A stretch of DNA of 64,000 bases from Pseudomonadota bacterium. GTDB taxonomy: Bacteria > Pseudomonadota > Gammaproteobacteria > Burkholderiales > Burkholderiaceae_C. Positions within the stretch are counted from its first letter, which is position 1, and every line of letters begins with the position of its first letter. A program made the translations under genes and the position numbers. The notes under the pieces were generated by a model. That model was not told where the DNA came from and searched no databases. It was given only the letters and a program-made list of their open reading frames with translations. The stretch is taken from NCBI GenBank assembly GCA_029780695.1, contig JAKOYD010000037.1:48224-112223 (forward strand), given 5' to 3'. Below are positions 25,411-34,043 of the stretch, in pieces.

Positions 25411-25887
25411 TCAGGCGCTCTTGCGGGCGGCCTTCTTGGCCGGCACGGCCTTGGGCTTGGCGGTTTTGGCGGCGGCCGGCGCCTTGGGCGCGGCTGCGCG
25501 CTTGGGCGCCGGACTTTGAGCCTGCGCCAGGTTCTGCACCGCCGCCGTCAGGTCGGCCACGCGCTTGGACAGCGTGTCGATCTCCTTCTTGCTGGGCACG
25601 CCCAGGCTGCCCAACGCACGCGCCACGCGGTCTTCAAAGACCTGCTCCAAACGATCCCAGGTGTCGGCGGCGCGCCCGGCCACGGCGGCGATGCGCTCGT
25701 CGGCCAGCTGGCGCGTCTTGTGCTGCAGCGTCTCGCCTTCCTTGACGAGGGCGTCGAACACCTTGCCGCCTTCTTCCTGCGCCTTGGAGAACGCGCCCAG
25801 GCCGGCCAGCCAGATCTGTTGCGTCGAGTCCTTGATGGTGTTGGCGAGTTGCTTGTTGTCAGAGAGAGTCTTGAGTTTGCTGACCAT
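25411..25887 (-). CDS. Phasin family granule-associated protein
   Basis: A 158-residue phasin of the PhaF/PhaI type: an amphipathic helical N-terminal domain with DSTQQIWLAGLGAFSKAQEEGGKVFDALVKEGE, then a Leu-zipper-like segment (SKKEIDTLSKRVADLTAAVQNL) and a Lys/Ala/Pro-rich tail (APKRAAAPKAPAAAKTAKPK) like the DNA-binding histone-like tail of PhaF. Phasins coat polyhydroxyalkanoate or other neutral-lipid inclusions. It is divergent from the fatty acyl reductase gene across a 178 bp intergenic region. Confidence 0.92.
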   Translation of the reverse strand: MVSKLKTLSDNKQLANTIKDSTQQIWLAGLGAFSKAQEEGGKVFDALVKEGETLQHKTRQLADERIAAVAGRAADTWDRLEQVFEDRVARALGSLGVPSKKEIDTLSKRVADLTAAVQNLAQAQSPAPKRAAAPKAPAAAKTAKPKAVPAKKAARKSA

Positions 25888-26065
25888 GTCGATCCCCTTG
25901 TTGGATGGTGGTTGGCTGACGGGCCGATGCTGCTCAAGGCCCGCTGCGCAGCCAGTGTAGGTCAGGGTTTTAGAGCATTCACACTATTCGCCGCCCCACG
26001 CCGCGCGGGCCTGGGCCGCTCCTAGAATGGCTGTCATCCAGAACAGGCGGAGGCAGGAGACAGCC

Positions 26066-28045
26066 ATGCAGTACTTCATCACGGGTGCCACGGGTTTCAT
26101 CGGCAAGCGGCTGGTTGCCAAGCTGCTGGAGCGCGAAGGCTCGCGCATCTTCTTTCTGATTCTGCCGGGCGAACGCGAGCGCCTGCCGGCGCTGTACGAC
26201 TACTGGGGCTGCGACGAAACGCGGGTGACGCCGGTGGTGGGCGATCTCACGCAGGAGCAGCTGGGCATCTCGGCCACCGACCGCCGCAAGATCGGCAAGC
26301 GCACCACGCACTTCTTTCACCTGGCGGCCATCTACGACCTGAACGCCGACGCCGCCAGCCAGTTGAAAGTCAACGTGCAGGGCACGCGCCATACGGTGCG
26401 CTTTGCCGAGGCCATCGGGGCCCGGCACTTCCACCTGTTCAGCTCCATCGCCGCGGCCGGCATGTACGAAGGCGTGTTCCGCGAAGACATGTTCGACCAG
26501 GCCGAGGGGCTGGACCACCCCTATTTCAAGACCAAGCACGATTCCGAGGCCATCGTGCGGCGCGAGTGCCAGGTGCCCTGGCGCATCTACCGCCCCGCCA
26601 TCGTGGTGGGCGATTCGCGCACGGGCGAAATGGACAAGATTGACGGTCCCTACTACTTCTTCAAGCTGATCCAGAAGTTGCGCGCGCTGCTGCCGCCGTG
26701 GATGCCCGCCATCGGCGTCGAAGGCGGGCGCATCAACCTGGTTCCGGTGGATTTCGTGGTGGACGCGGTGGACCACATCGCCCATCTGAAGGGCGAGGAT
26801 GGCAAGTGCTTCCAGCTGGTCGATCCGCAGCCGCGCCGCGTCGGCGACGTGCTCAACATCTTCGCGCGCGCCGGCCATGCGCCGCAGATGTCGTTGCGCT
26901 TCAACGCCGCGCTGCTGGGCTTCGTGCCTTCGTACCTGCGCAAGGCGCTGCTGGCGCTGACACCGGTGCGCCGCATCCGCAACGCGATGATGAAGGAGCT
27001 GGGCCTGCCGCCCGACATCATGCGCTTCGTCAACTACCCGACGCGCTTTGACAACCGCGAAACACAGCGCGCGCTCAAGGGCACCGGCATCGCCGTGCCG
27101 GCGCTGGAAGACTACGCGTGGCGCCTGTGGGATTACTGGGAAAGGCACCTCGACCCGGACCTGTTCATCGACCGCAGCCTGCGCGGCCGCGTCGACGGCA
27201 AGGTGGTGGTGGTGACGGGCGGGTCGTCCGGCATCGGCAAGGCGCTGGCGCTGCGCTTGGCCGAGGTCGGCGCCGTCGTGGTCACGGTGGCGCGCGGCAA
27301 GGACGCGCTGGACGAGGCGGTGCGCGAATTCGCTGCGCGCGGCCTGAAGCTGCACGCCTACGAGGCCGACCTGGCCGACATGGCGCAAGTCGAAGCCGTG
27401 GCCCAGCGCATCCGCGACGCGCACGGGCCGGTGTCGGTGCTGGTCAACAACGCCGGGCGCTCGATCCGACGCGCCATCGAGAACTCGTACGACCGCTTTC
27501 ACGACTACGAGCGCACCATGCAGCTCAACTACTTCGGCGCGGTGCGGCTGAGCATGAGCCTGCTGCCCGACATGTCGGCGCGGCACGACGGTCACATCAT
27601 CAACATATCGTCCATTGGCGTGCTGACCAACGCGCCGCGCTTTTCGGCCTATGTGGCGTCCAAGGCGGCACTGGACGCCTGGACGCGCTGCGCCGCGTCA
27701 GAGTTCACCGACCGCGGCGTATTCTTCACCACCATCAACATGCCGCTGGTGAAGACGCCCATGATCGCCCCCACCAAGCTGTACGACCAGGTGCCCACGC
27801 TGACGCCCGAAGACGCCGCCAGCATGGTGTGCGAAGCCATCGTGCACCGCCCCACGCGCGTCACCACGCGCCTGGGCGTCACGGGCCAGGTGCTGTACGC
27901 GCTGGTGCCGCGCGTGGCACAGGTCATCATGAACACGTCGTTTCGCATGTTCGGCGAATCCGGCGCCGCGCGGCACGACGACCACGCCGAGCCGACCAAG
28001 GACCAGGCCACGCTGCAGCAGTGGCTGCGCGGCATCTATTTCTGA
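26066..28045 (+). CDS. Two-domain fatty acyl-CoA/ACP reductase (fatty alcohol forming, Marinobacter type)
   Basis: A 659-residue protein with two NAD(P)-binding SDR domains. The N-terminal extended SDR has GATGFIG (7-13) and Tyr153-Lys157 in YFKTK. The C-terminal classical SDR has TGGSSGIG (384-391), NNAG (461-464), NISSIG and Tyr529..Lys533, and closely resembles Acr1-type acyl-CoA reductases. Length, domain order and long identical stretches (for example GPYYFFK, MQLNYFG, TINMPLVKTPMIAPTK) match, from memory, the Marinobacter enzyme that reduces fatty acyl-CoA to alcohol. The alcohol would be the substrate of the wax synthase at 20933. AGGAGA precedes ATG 26066. Confidence 0.9.
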   Translation: MQYFITGATGFIGKRLVAKLLEREGSRIFFLILPGERERLPALYDYWGCDETRVTPVVGDLTQEQLGISATDRRKIGKRTTHFFHLAAIYDLNADAASQLKVNVQGTRHTVRFAEAIGARHFHLFSSIAAAGMYEGVFREDMFDQAEGLDHPYFKTKHDSEAIVRRECQVPWRIYRPAIVVGDSRTGEMDKIDGPYYFFKLIQKLRALLPPWMPAIGVEGGRINLVPVDFVVDAVDHIAHLKGEDGKCFQLVDPQPRRVGDVLNIFARAGHAPQMSLRFNAALLGFVPSYLRKALLALTPVRRIRNAMMKELGLPPDIMRFVNYPTRFDNRETQRALKGTGIAVPALEDYAWRLWDYWERHLDPDLFIDRSLRGRVDGKVVVVTGGSSGIGKALALRLAEVGAVVVTVARGKDALDEAVREFAARGLKLHAYEADLADMAQVEAVAQRIRDAHGPVSVLVNNAGRSIRRAIENSYDRFHDYERTMQLNYFGAVRLSMSLLPDMSARHDGHIINISSIGVLTNAPRFSAYVASKAALDAWTRCAASEFTDRGVFFTTINMPLVKTPMIAPTKLYDQVPTLTPEDAASMVCEAIVHRPTRVTTRLGVTGQVLYALVPRVAQVIMNTSFRMFGESGAARHDDHAEPTKDQATLQQWLRGIYF

Positions 28046-28088
28046 CCTGCGTGGCGCCCCGCTCGCCGGTCGGGCCGAAACGTTGGGC

Positions 28089-28973
28089 CTACGCGGCCAA
28101 GCGCGCCAGGTGCCGCCGCACCAGCGCCAGCGCGCCGTCGTCGAACAGCGCGGCCATGTGACCCACGCCGGGCAACGGCTCGTCCAGCGCGTCGGGGTGA
28201 CGCTGCGTGTCCTGCGGCATGACAAAGTTGTCCTGCGGCGTGCGGATCGACACGAAGGGCACCTTGACCCGCTGCGGCGCCAGCGCCAGCAGCCAGGCTG
28301 ACCCGCGCCGCATCTGGCGCGCGCAGCGGCCCAGGCCCAGCGGCGCGATGGCCGTGCCGCCGTGCGGGGTGGCGATGGTGATCAGCCCGGCCACGCGCGC
28401 CGCGACAAAGCGCGCCATGCAGGCACGCGACACCAGCCCGCCCATGCTGTGCGCCACCAGCACCACGCGCGGCGCGCCCGTGGCGGCGCATACCGCGTCG
28501 ATGCGCTCGTGCAACTGCGCCGCGAAGTCGTCGATATCGCCCCACGGCGGCTCCAGCGACAGCGTGGCCACCACCTGGCCGTCGGCTTCGAGCCGGCGCC
28601 GCATCCACCACCAGATGCCGCGATTGCACGCGTAGCCATGCACCAGCAGCACCGGCAGGCTGCAGGGACGCAGCCGGTCTGGCCCCATCCACCAGTGCTG
28701 CAGCGGCTGGATGGCGAGATAGGCGAGGGCGAACACCCCCACCTCGCGCAGCACCATGCCCACGCTGCGGACCGCCGGCAGTGCGGGCGCGGGCGACGCC
28801 CAGCGCCAGGCCATGAACCAGGTGACCGCCATCATCAGAACGCGCACCGCCAGCATCCCACCCAGCACCAGCCCCGCCGTGGTGCCCCACGACCAACCCA
28901 GACCAAAGCGCCCGAGCGCGCCGAACAGCACCAGCTCGATCAACATCCACCACAGCAACACCCTGGACAGCAT
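28089..28973 (-). CDS. Membrane-anchored alpha/beta-hydrolase, lipase/esterase type
   Basis: A 294-residue protein. The first 100 residues hold about three membrane helices (LLWWMLIELVLFGALG, TTAGLVLGGMLAVRVLMMAVT and VGVFALAYLAIQPL). The rest is an alpha/beta-hydrolase: oxyanion motif LLVHGYACNRG, nucleophile elbow AHSMGGLVSR, ATPHGGT, and His in GVGHMAALF. It resembles EstA/triacylglycerol lipases. It converges with the fatty acyl reductase gene and ends the neutral-lipid cluster, consistent with lipid turnover. Confidence 0.88.
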   Translation of the reverse strand: MLSRVLLWWMLIELVLFGALGRFGLGWSWGTTAGLVLGGMLAVRVLMMAVTWFMAWRWASPAPALPAVRSVGMVLREVGVFALAYLAIQPLQHWWMGPDRLRPCSLPVLLVHGYACNRGIWWWMRRRLEADGQVVATLSLEPPWGDIDDFAAQLHERIDAVCAATGAPRVVLVAHSMGGLVSRACMARFVAARVAGLITIATPHGGTAIAPLGLGRCARQMRRGSAWLLALAPQRVKVPFVSIRTPQDNFVMPQDTQRHPDALDEPLPGVGHMAALFDDGALALVRRHLARLAA

Positions 28974-29088
28974 GAACCAACGCCTTCCTTCTGACTTTCT
29001 TCTTGTCGGGGCAGTCTAGTCACGCCACGGCATGGCGTTTAGGCCAGCCGCTCTAATCGGCGCCTCGGCCGGTTCGGATAATGGCCTC

Positions 29089-29850
29089 ATGGTCGAACCC
29101 ACGGACACGACGGACAACGTTGACGAGCGTCAGGCGTGCGCCCACGAACTGGCGCACTGGCTGATGCAGGCACGCCATCTGCGCATCGAGGCCAGCGCAC
29201 AGCCGCAGCGCGCCGCGCGGCGCCAGGCCTTGCGCGCGTTTCAGGCGGCCCGGCTGGCGCGCACGCACGCCGACCTGCTGGACAGTGAGCGCTACCGCGC
29301 GGCCGCCGAGTTCTTCCTGAGCGACCTGTATGGCCCCAAGGATCTGGGCGCGCGAGACGCCGAAATCGAACGCGTGCTGCCGCGCATGACCAACGCGCTG
29401 CCGCTGGCGGGCCTGCGCGCACTGCAAGCGGCGGCCGAGCTGGACGCGCTGTCCGAGCAATTTGACGCCGCCATGGTGGATGCGCTCGGCGCCCGACTCG
29501 ACGGCGTTCTGGCCGACGCCGACTACGCAGCCGCCTACCGCCAGACCGGCAACCCCGCCGGGCGCCAGCGCCAGATCGACCTGATCGACAGCGTCGGGCA
29601 GACGCTCGACAGTCTGGCGCGCAAGCCCGGCCTGGCCACGCTGATCAAGATGATGCGCAAGCCGGCGCAACTGGCGGGCCTGGGCGAATTGCAGTCGTTT
29701 CTGGAACGCGGCTTTTCGGCCTTTCGCAGCATGCGGCGGGCCGACGAATTTCTGGCGCTGGTCGTCGGCCGCGAACGCGAACTGGCGCGCCAACTGTTCG
29801 ACGGCGCGCGCGAACTGGCGCTGCCTGCCGCGCAGCCCGCCTTGGCCTGA
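29089..29850 (+). CDS. Conserved hypothetical protein with FFLSDLYGPKDL motif
   Basis: A 253-residue, largely helical soluble protein without signal peptide. It carries the motif SERYRAAAEFFLSDLYGPKDLGARDAEIERV split across residues 66-96, seen in a family of uncharacterised Burkholderiales proteins. Function unknown. ATG 29089 (MVEPTDTTDN) is used; the frame is open further upstream but has no better start. It precedes the DUF1841 gene by 47 bp. Confidence 0.8.
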   Translation: MVEPTDTTDNVDERQACAHELAHWLMQARHLRIEASAQPQRAARRQALRAFQAARLARTHADLLDSERYRAAAEFFLSDLYGPKDLGARDAEIERVLPRMTNALPLAGLRALQAAAELDALSEQFDAAMVDALGARLDGVLADADYAAAYRQTGNPAGRQRQIDLIDSVGQTLDSLARKPGLATLIKMMRKPAQLAGLGELQSFLERGFSAFRSMRRADEFLALVVGRERELARQLFDGARELALPAAQPALA

Positions 29851-29897
29851 GCCGGCGTGCGGGCTGCGCGCGCCACCGCGCGCGGCGACAATGGCGC

Positions 29898-30338
29898 ATG
29901 TTCGCCCCCAGCCAAGCCGACGTTCGCCGTTTTTTTTGTAGCGCCTGGGCCAAGCAGCGCGCGGGCCAGCCGATGGAAGCCATCGAGCAGCTGGCCGCCG
30001 GCTGGATCGGCGAGCACCCTGAATGGCACGCCGATCTTGAAGACGCCGACGCCGCCGTCGCGCGCGACTATGGCGACGGCGCGGTCGGCGGCAACCCGTT
30101 TCTGCACCTGTCGATGCACCTGTCGATCAGTGAGCAATGCAGCATCGACCAGCCGCGCGGCATCCGCCAGGCGGTGGAGCTGCTGGCGCACCGGCGCGGC
30201 GACCTGCACGCCGCGCACCACGAGGTGATGGAATGCCTGGGTCAGATGCTGGCCGACGCCCAAAGCCGCCAGCGGCCGCCCGACGGCGACGCCTACGTGG
30301 CCTGCGTGCAGCGCCGTGCGACGCGCGATGGGGTTTGA
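29898..30338 (+). CDS. DUF1841 family protein
   Basis: A 146-residue protein clearly of the DUF1841 family: MFAPSQADVRRFFC at the start, HPEWHADLEDADAA, the highly conserved NPFLHLSMHLSISEQ and IDQPRGIRQAVELLAHRRGD, and HHEVMECLGQML. The conserved histidines suggest a metal site. No function is known. Confidence 0.93.
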   Translation: MFAPSQADVRRFFCSAWAKQRAGQPMEAIEQLAAGWIGEHPEWHADLEDADAAVARDYGDGAVGGNPFLHLSMHLSISEQCSIDQPRGIRQAVELLAHRRGDLHAAHHEVMECLGQMLADAQSRQRPPDGDAYVACVQRRATRDGV

Positions 30339-30346
30339 TTTGCTGC

Positions 30347-30397
30347 GTTTTTAATAGCTGCATGCGCTAATCTGGCCAGCGCTGGCAGCCTTTTTTG
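30347..30397 (+). repeat. Dispersed AATAGCT..GCGCTT repeat
   Basis: TTTTTAATAGCTGCATGCGC followed by CAGCGCTGGCAGCCTTTTTT fits the family consensus. It lies between the DUF1841 gene and the cytochrome c4 terminator. Confidence 0.85.
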
Positions 30398-30424
30398 GCA
30401 CACCAATCCACTCGGCGCGGGCAC

Positions 30425-30450
30425 AAAAAAGCCCGCACGCGCGGGCTTTT
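30425..30450. terminator. Intrinsic terminator of the cytochrome c4 gene (bidirectional)
   Basis: Stem GCCCGC/GCGGGC with a four-base loop, an A6 run on the left and TTTT on the right. On the minus strand it reads as a GC stem followed by six T, placed 21 bp after the cytochrome gene stop. Confidence 0.88.
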
Positions 30451-30470
30451 GGGGTGAGCGCGGCCGCGGC

Positions 30471-31139
30471 TCAGCGGAAGCGCGATTCCGGCACCGTCTT
30501 GACTTCGCCCGGCAGGCTGCCGATGTACTTGGCCATGGCCTTCAGCTCGGCGTTGGAAAACTGCTTGGCCATGCCGGCCATGACCGGGTTGGCGCGGCCC
30601 CAGGTGGCGTTGCTGTTGTCGCGATACGCCTTGAGCGCGACGTACAGGTAGTCGGCATGCTGGCCAGCGATCTTGGGATAGCTGGGGTCGATGGGCTTGG
30701 AATAGTTGTCACCGTGGCACGACACGCAGGCGCCCTTTTGCAGCAGCGCGGCGACCTGCGCGCTGGGCTCGCGCGGGGCGGGCAGCTCGGCCGCGCCGGC
30801 TGGCTTGCCCAGCGCTTCGTAGTAGGCCGAAACGTCGGCGATGTCCTGGTCGGACAGCGTCGTGGCAATGCCGCGCATGCTGGGGTGCTTGCGGTCGCCC
30901 TTCTTGTAGGCGTCCAGCACGGCGGCAACGTATTTGGCGTTCTGCCCGGCAATTTTGGGCACGCGGTACACCTCGGGGAAGCTCGACTGGTACCCGACGA
31001 TGCCGTGGCAGCCAATGCACATGGCCACCTTGCCCTCGCCGGCCTTGGCGTCACCAGTGACCTGGGCCTGTGCGGGCGCGCTGGCCAGGGCGAGCACGGC
31101 GGCAGCGGCGGCGAACATCGGGGACAGGGTCGTTTTCAT
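30471..31139 (-). CDS. Diheme cytochrome c, c4 family
   Basis: A 222-residue periplasmic electron carrier with signal peptide (cleavage after APAQA, about residue 25) and two class I heme domains: CIGCH (41-45) and CVSCH (138-142). Axial methionines are likely in HPSMRGIA and NPVMAGMA. Two homologous halves and total length are typical of cytochrome c4, which donates electrons to terminal oxidases such as the aa3 or cbb3 enzymes. ATG 31139 (MKTTLSPM) is used. Confidence 0.95.
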   Translation of the reverse strand: MKTTLSPMFAAAAAVLALASAPAQAQVTGDAKAGEGKVAMCIGCHGIVGYQSSFPEVYRVPKIAGQNAKYVAAVLDAYKKGDRKHPSMRGIATTLSDQDIADVSAYYEALGKPAGAAELPAPREPSAQVAALLQKGACVSCHGDNYSKPIDPSYPKIAGQHADYLYVALKAYRDNSNATWGRANPVMAGMAKQFSNAELKAMAKYIGSLPGEVKTVPESRFR

Positions 31140-31248
31140 TTTGCGCGCACAATCCATGTTTGTTTGATCCAGGTCAGAGGCGGATTGTAGCCACGCTGCT
31201 TTGCTTTCCGTCCCCTGGCTTTCCCTGCCGCTTCCACCCCGTTCCCCG

Positions 31249-32091
31249 ATGAAATTCCAAGGCTCCGAAAACTACGTCGCCACGCAGGATCTGATGCTGG
31301 CCGTCAACGCCGCCATCACGCTCAAGCGCCCGCTGCTCGTCAAGGGCGAGCCAGGCACCGGCAAGACCATGCTGGCCGAGGAAGTGGCCGAAGCGCTGAA
31401 GCTGCCGCTGCTGCAGTGGCACATCAAAAGCACCACCAAGGCGCAGCAGGGCCTGTATGAATACGATGCCGTGAGCCGCCTGCGCGACAGCCAGCTGGGC
31501 GACGACCGCGTCAAGGACATTCACAACTACATCGTCAAGGGCGTGTTGTGGCAGGCCTTCACGGCCGACGAGCCGGTGGCGCTGCTGATCGACGAGATCG
31601 ACAAGGCCGACATCGAATTCCCGAACGACCTGCTGCGCGAGCTGGACCGCATGGAATTCCACTGCTACGAGACGCGTGAAACCATCCGCGCCAAGCACCG
31701 CCCGGTGGTGTTCATCACGTCCAACAACGAAAAGGAGCTGCCCGACGCCTTTCTGCGTCGCTGCTTCTTCCACTACATCAAGTTCCCCGAGCCCGACACC
31801 ATGCGGCAGATCGTGGACGTGCACTTCCCGAACCTGAAGAAGGAACTGCTGGCCGCCGCGATGAAGGTGTTCTACGACGTGCGCGGCCTGCCTGGCCTGA
31901 AGAAGAAGCCGTCGACCAGCGAACTGCTGGACTGGCTGAAGCTGCTGGTGGCCGAGGACATTCCGCTGGAAGCGCTGCAAAGCGCCGACAGCAAGGTCAG
32001 CGTGCCGCCGCTGGTGGGCGCGCTGCTGAAGAACGAGCAGGACGTGACGCTGTTCGAAAAGCTGGTGTTCATGAACCAAAGGAATCGTTGA
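31249..32091 (+). CDS. MoxR-type AAA+ ATPase
   Basis: A 280-residue AAA+ protein: Walker A GEPGTGKT (about 31-38), Walker B VALLIDEIDKAD, sensor 1 VVFITSNNEKELPDAFLRRC, and a small C-terminal helical domain. MoxR ATPases usually work with a VWA-domain partner to activate or remodel metalloenzymes. The VWA partner here lies two genes downstream, with a GNAT gene in between. ATG 31249 (MKFQGSENYVA) is the family start. Confidence 0.94.
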   Translation: MKFQGSENYVATQDLMLAVNAAITLKRPLLVKGEPGTGKTMLAEEVAEALKLPLLQWHIKSTTKAQQGLYEYDAVSRLRDSQLGDDRVKDIHNYIVKGVLWQAFTADEPVALLIDEIDKADIEFPNDLLRELDRMEFHCYETRETIRAKHRPVVFITSNNEKELPDAFLRRCFFHYIKFPEPDTMRQIVDVHFPNLKKELLAAAMKVFYDVRGLPGLKKKPSTSELLDWLKLLVAEDIPLEALQSADSKVSVPPLVGALLKNEQDVTLFEKLVFMNQRNR

Positions 32092-32172
32092 CCCCCTGTG
32101 GGGCGGGCGCGGTGGCCCCCAGGGGCCACGCCCGCGCTGGCGTGGGTGGACGATAATTTTTGGTCCAACTGA

Positions 32173-32220
32173 CCCTCAGCGCTTGTCCATTCAGCGCAAG
32201 TAGCTAGTGAAACGATAGCA
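32173..32220 (-). repeat. Dispersed AATAGCT..GCGCTT repeat, reverse orientation
   Basis: CAGCGCTTGTCCATTCAGCG followed by CAAGTAGCTA fits the reverse complement of the family; it ends directly before the GNAT gene start codon and lies within its presumed ribosome-binding region. Confidence 0.8.
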
Positions 32221-32222
32221 AA

Positions 32223-32834
32223 ATGCCGGTTGCCGACGACTTCATCCGCCCCGTGGTCATGCGCGACCGGGGCGTGCGCATCGAGCCACTCTCGCCCGAG
32301 CACGAAGCCGGCCTGCGCGTCGCCGCCGCCGACGGCGAGCTGTGGAAGCTGCGCATCACCGGCGTGCCCGAACCCGAGCAGACGCGCGCCTACATCGACA
32401 CGGCGCTGCAGATGCGCGCCGATGGCAACCGCCTGGCCTTTGTCGTGGTCGACGACGCGAGCGGGACCGTGCTGGGCAGCACCAGCTACCACGACATCGT
32501 GCCGGCCTTGAAGCGCGTGGAGATCGGCTACACGTGGTACCGGCAAAGCGTGCAGCGCTCGCACGTCAACACCACCTGCAAGCTGCTGATGATGGGCCAC
32601 GCCTTCGACACGCTGCAATGCGCGGTGGTCGGCTGGCGCACCGACAACTTCAACTTCGCATCGCAGAAGGCCATCGAACGCCTGGGCGCGCGCAAGGACG
32701 GCGTGATTCGCCACCACGCGCTGCGCCGCGACGGCACGGTGCGCGACACCGTGATGTATTCGATGCTGGCCGGCGAGTGGCCGGAGGCCAAGGCCCAGTT
32801 GCTCTATTTATTGAAGCGACATACGCCCGCCTGA
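32223..32834 (+). CDS. GNAT family N-acetyltransferase (RimJ/RimL-like)
   Basis: A 203-residue acetyltransferase. VVDDASGTVLGSTSYHDI forms the first conserved strands, RVEIGYTWYRQSVQ and NTTCKLLMMGHAFDTL the acetyl-CoA-binding core, and WRTDNFNFASQKAIERLGARKDG the typical RimL motif B region. Its substrate is unknown. It sits between the MoxR and VWA genes, 21 bp before the latter. Confidence 0.9.
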   Translation: MPVADDFIRPVVMRDRGVRIEPLSPEHEAGLRVAAADGELWKLRITGVPEPEQTRAYIDTALQMRADGNRLAFVVVDDASGTVLGSTSYHDIVPALKRVEIGYTWYRQSVQRSHVNTTCKLLMMGHAFDTLQCAVVGWRTDNFNFASQKAIERLGARKDGVIRHHALRRDGTVRDTVMYSMLAGEWPEAKAQLLYLLKRHTPA

Positions 32835-32855
32835 TGCGGGCTGGAGCGGAATTTC

Positions 32856-34043
32856 ATGCTGATCGATTTCTTCTACACCCTGCGCGCCGCCAAGCTGCCG
32901 GTGTCGGTCAAGGAATTCCTGACCCTGCTCGAAGCGCTGCAGGCCGACGTGGTGGGCCCGCGCCAGCCCGACGCCTGCTCGATCGACGACTTCTACTACC
33001 TGTCGCGCACGGCGCTGGTCAAGGACGAGAAGCACTTCGACAAGTTCGACCGCGCCTTTGCCGCCTATTTCAAAGGCGTCGAGCAGATCGCCGACTTCCG
33101 CAAGGAAGTGCCGGCCGACTGGCTGCGCAAGATTCTTGAAAAAGAGCTGACGCCCGAGCAGAAGGCCGCCATCGAAAAGATGGGCTGGGACGAGCTGATG
33201 GAGACGCTGAAGAAGCGCCTCGAAGAACAGAAAGAGCGCCACGAAGGCGGCAACCGCTGGATCGGCACCGGTGGCACCAGCCCGTTTGGTCACGGCGGCT
33301 ACAACCCGCAGGGCATTCGCATCGGCGGCAAGGGCGGCAACAAGAGCGCCGTGAAGGTGTGGGACCAGCGCGCCTACCGCGACTACGACGACAGCCAGGA
33401 ACTGGGCACGCGCAACATCAAGGTGGCGCTGCGCCGCCTGCGCCGCTTTGCGCGCACCGGCAGCGAGTTCGAGCTGGATTTGCCCGACACCATCAAGAGC
33501 ACCGCCGCCAACGCCGGCTGGCTCGACATCAAGATGGTGCCCGAGCGCCACAACAGCGTGAAGGTGCTGCTGCTGATGGACGTGGGCGGCACGATGGACG
33601 AGCACATCGCGCGTGTGGAAGAACTCTTTTCAGCCGCCAAGGCCGAAATGAAGCACCTGGAGTTCTATTACTTCCACAACTGCGTGTACGACTTCATGTG
33701 GAAGAACAACCGGCGCCGCTTTGCCGAGAAGTTTCCCACCTGGGACATCATCCGCAAGTACAACAAGGACTACAAGCTGATCTTCGTCGGCGATGCGACG
33801 ATGAGCCCGTACGAAATCCTGCAGCCGGGCGGCAGCGTCGAATACAACAACGAGGAAGCCGGCGCCGAATGGCTGCAGCGCCTGACGCACGCCTTTCCCA
33901 AGTTCGCCTGGATCAACCCCGAGCCACAGGGCGTGTGGCAATACCGCCAGAGCATCGCCATCATTCAGCAGCTGATGAGCCAGCGCATGTTCCCGCTGAC
34001 GCTCAAGGGGCTGGAAGACGCGATGCGGATGCTATCCAAATAA
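32856..34043 (+). CDS. VWA domain-containing protein (CoxE-like), MoxR partner
   Basis: A 395-residue cytosolic protein. The N-terminal half is helical with many charges (LRKILEKELTPEQKAAIEKM), then a Gly-rich stretch (GGTSPFGHGGYNPQGIRIGG) and a C-terminal von Willebrand A domain. Its MIDAS motif is atypical, LLMDVGGTMDEHI instead of DxSxS, with FVGDATMSPYEI near the third metal-loop position. This family (CoxE/ViaA-like) is coupled to MoxR ATPases, and the gene for one lies at 31249. The TAA stop is inside the dispersed repeat that follows. Confidence 0.9.
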   Translation: MLIDFFYTLRAAKLPVSVKEFLTLLEALQADVVGPRQPDACSIDDFYYLSRTALVKDEKHFDKFDRAFAAYFKGVEQIADFRKEVPADWLRKILEKELTPEQKAAIEKMGWDELMETLKKRLEEQKERHEGGNRWIGTGGTSPFGHGGYNPQGIRIGGKGGNKSAVKVWDQRAYRDYDDSQELGTRNIKVALRRLRRFARTGSEFELDLPDTIKSTAANAGWLDIKMVPERHNSVKVLLLMDVGGTMDEHIARVEELFSAAKAEMKHLEFYYFHNCVYDFMWKNNRRRFAEKFPTWDIIRKYNKDYKLIFVGDATMSPYEILQPGGSVEYNNEEAGAEWLQRLTHAFPKFAWINPEPQGVWQYRQSIAIIQQLMSQRMFPLTLKGLEDAMRMLSK

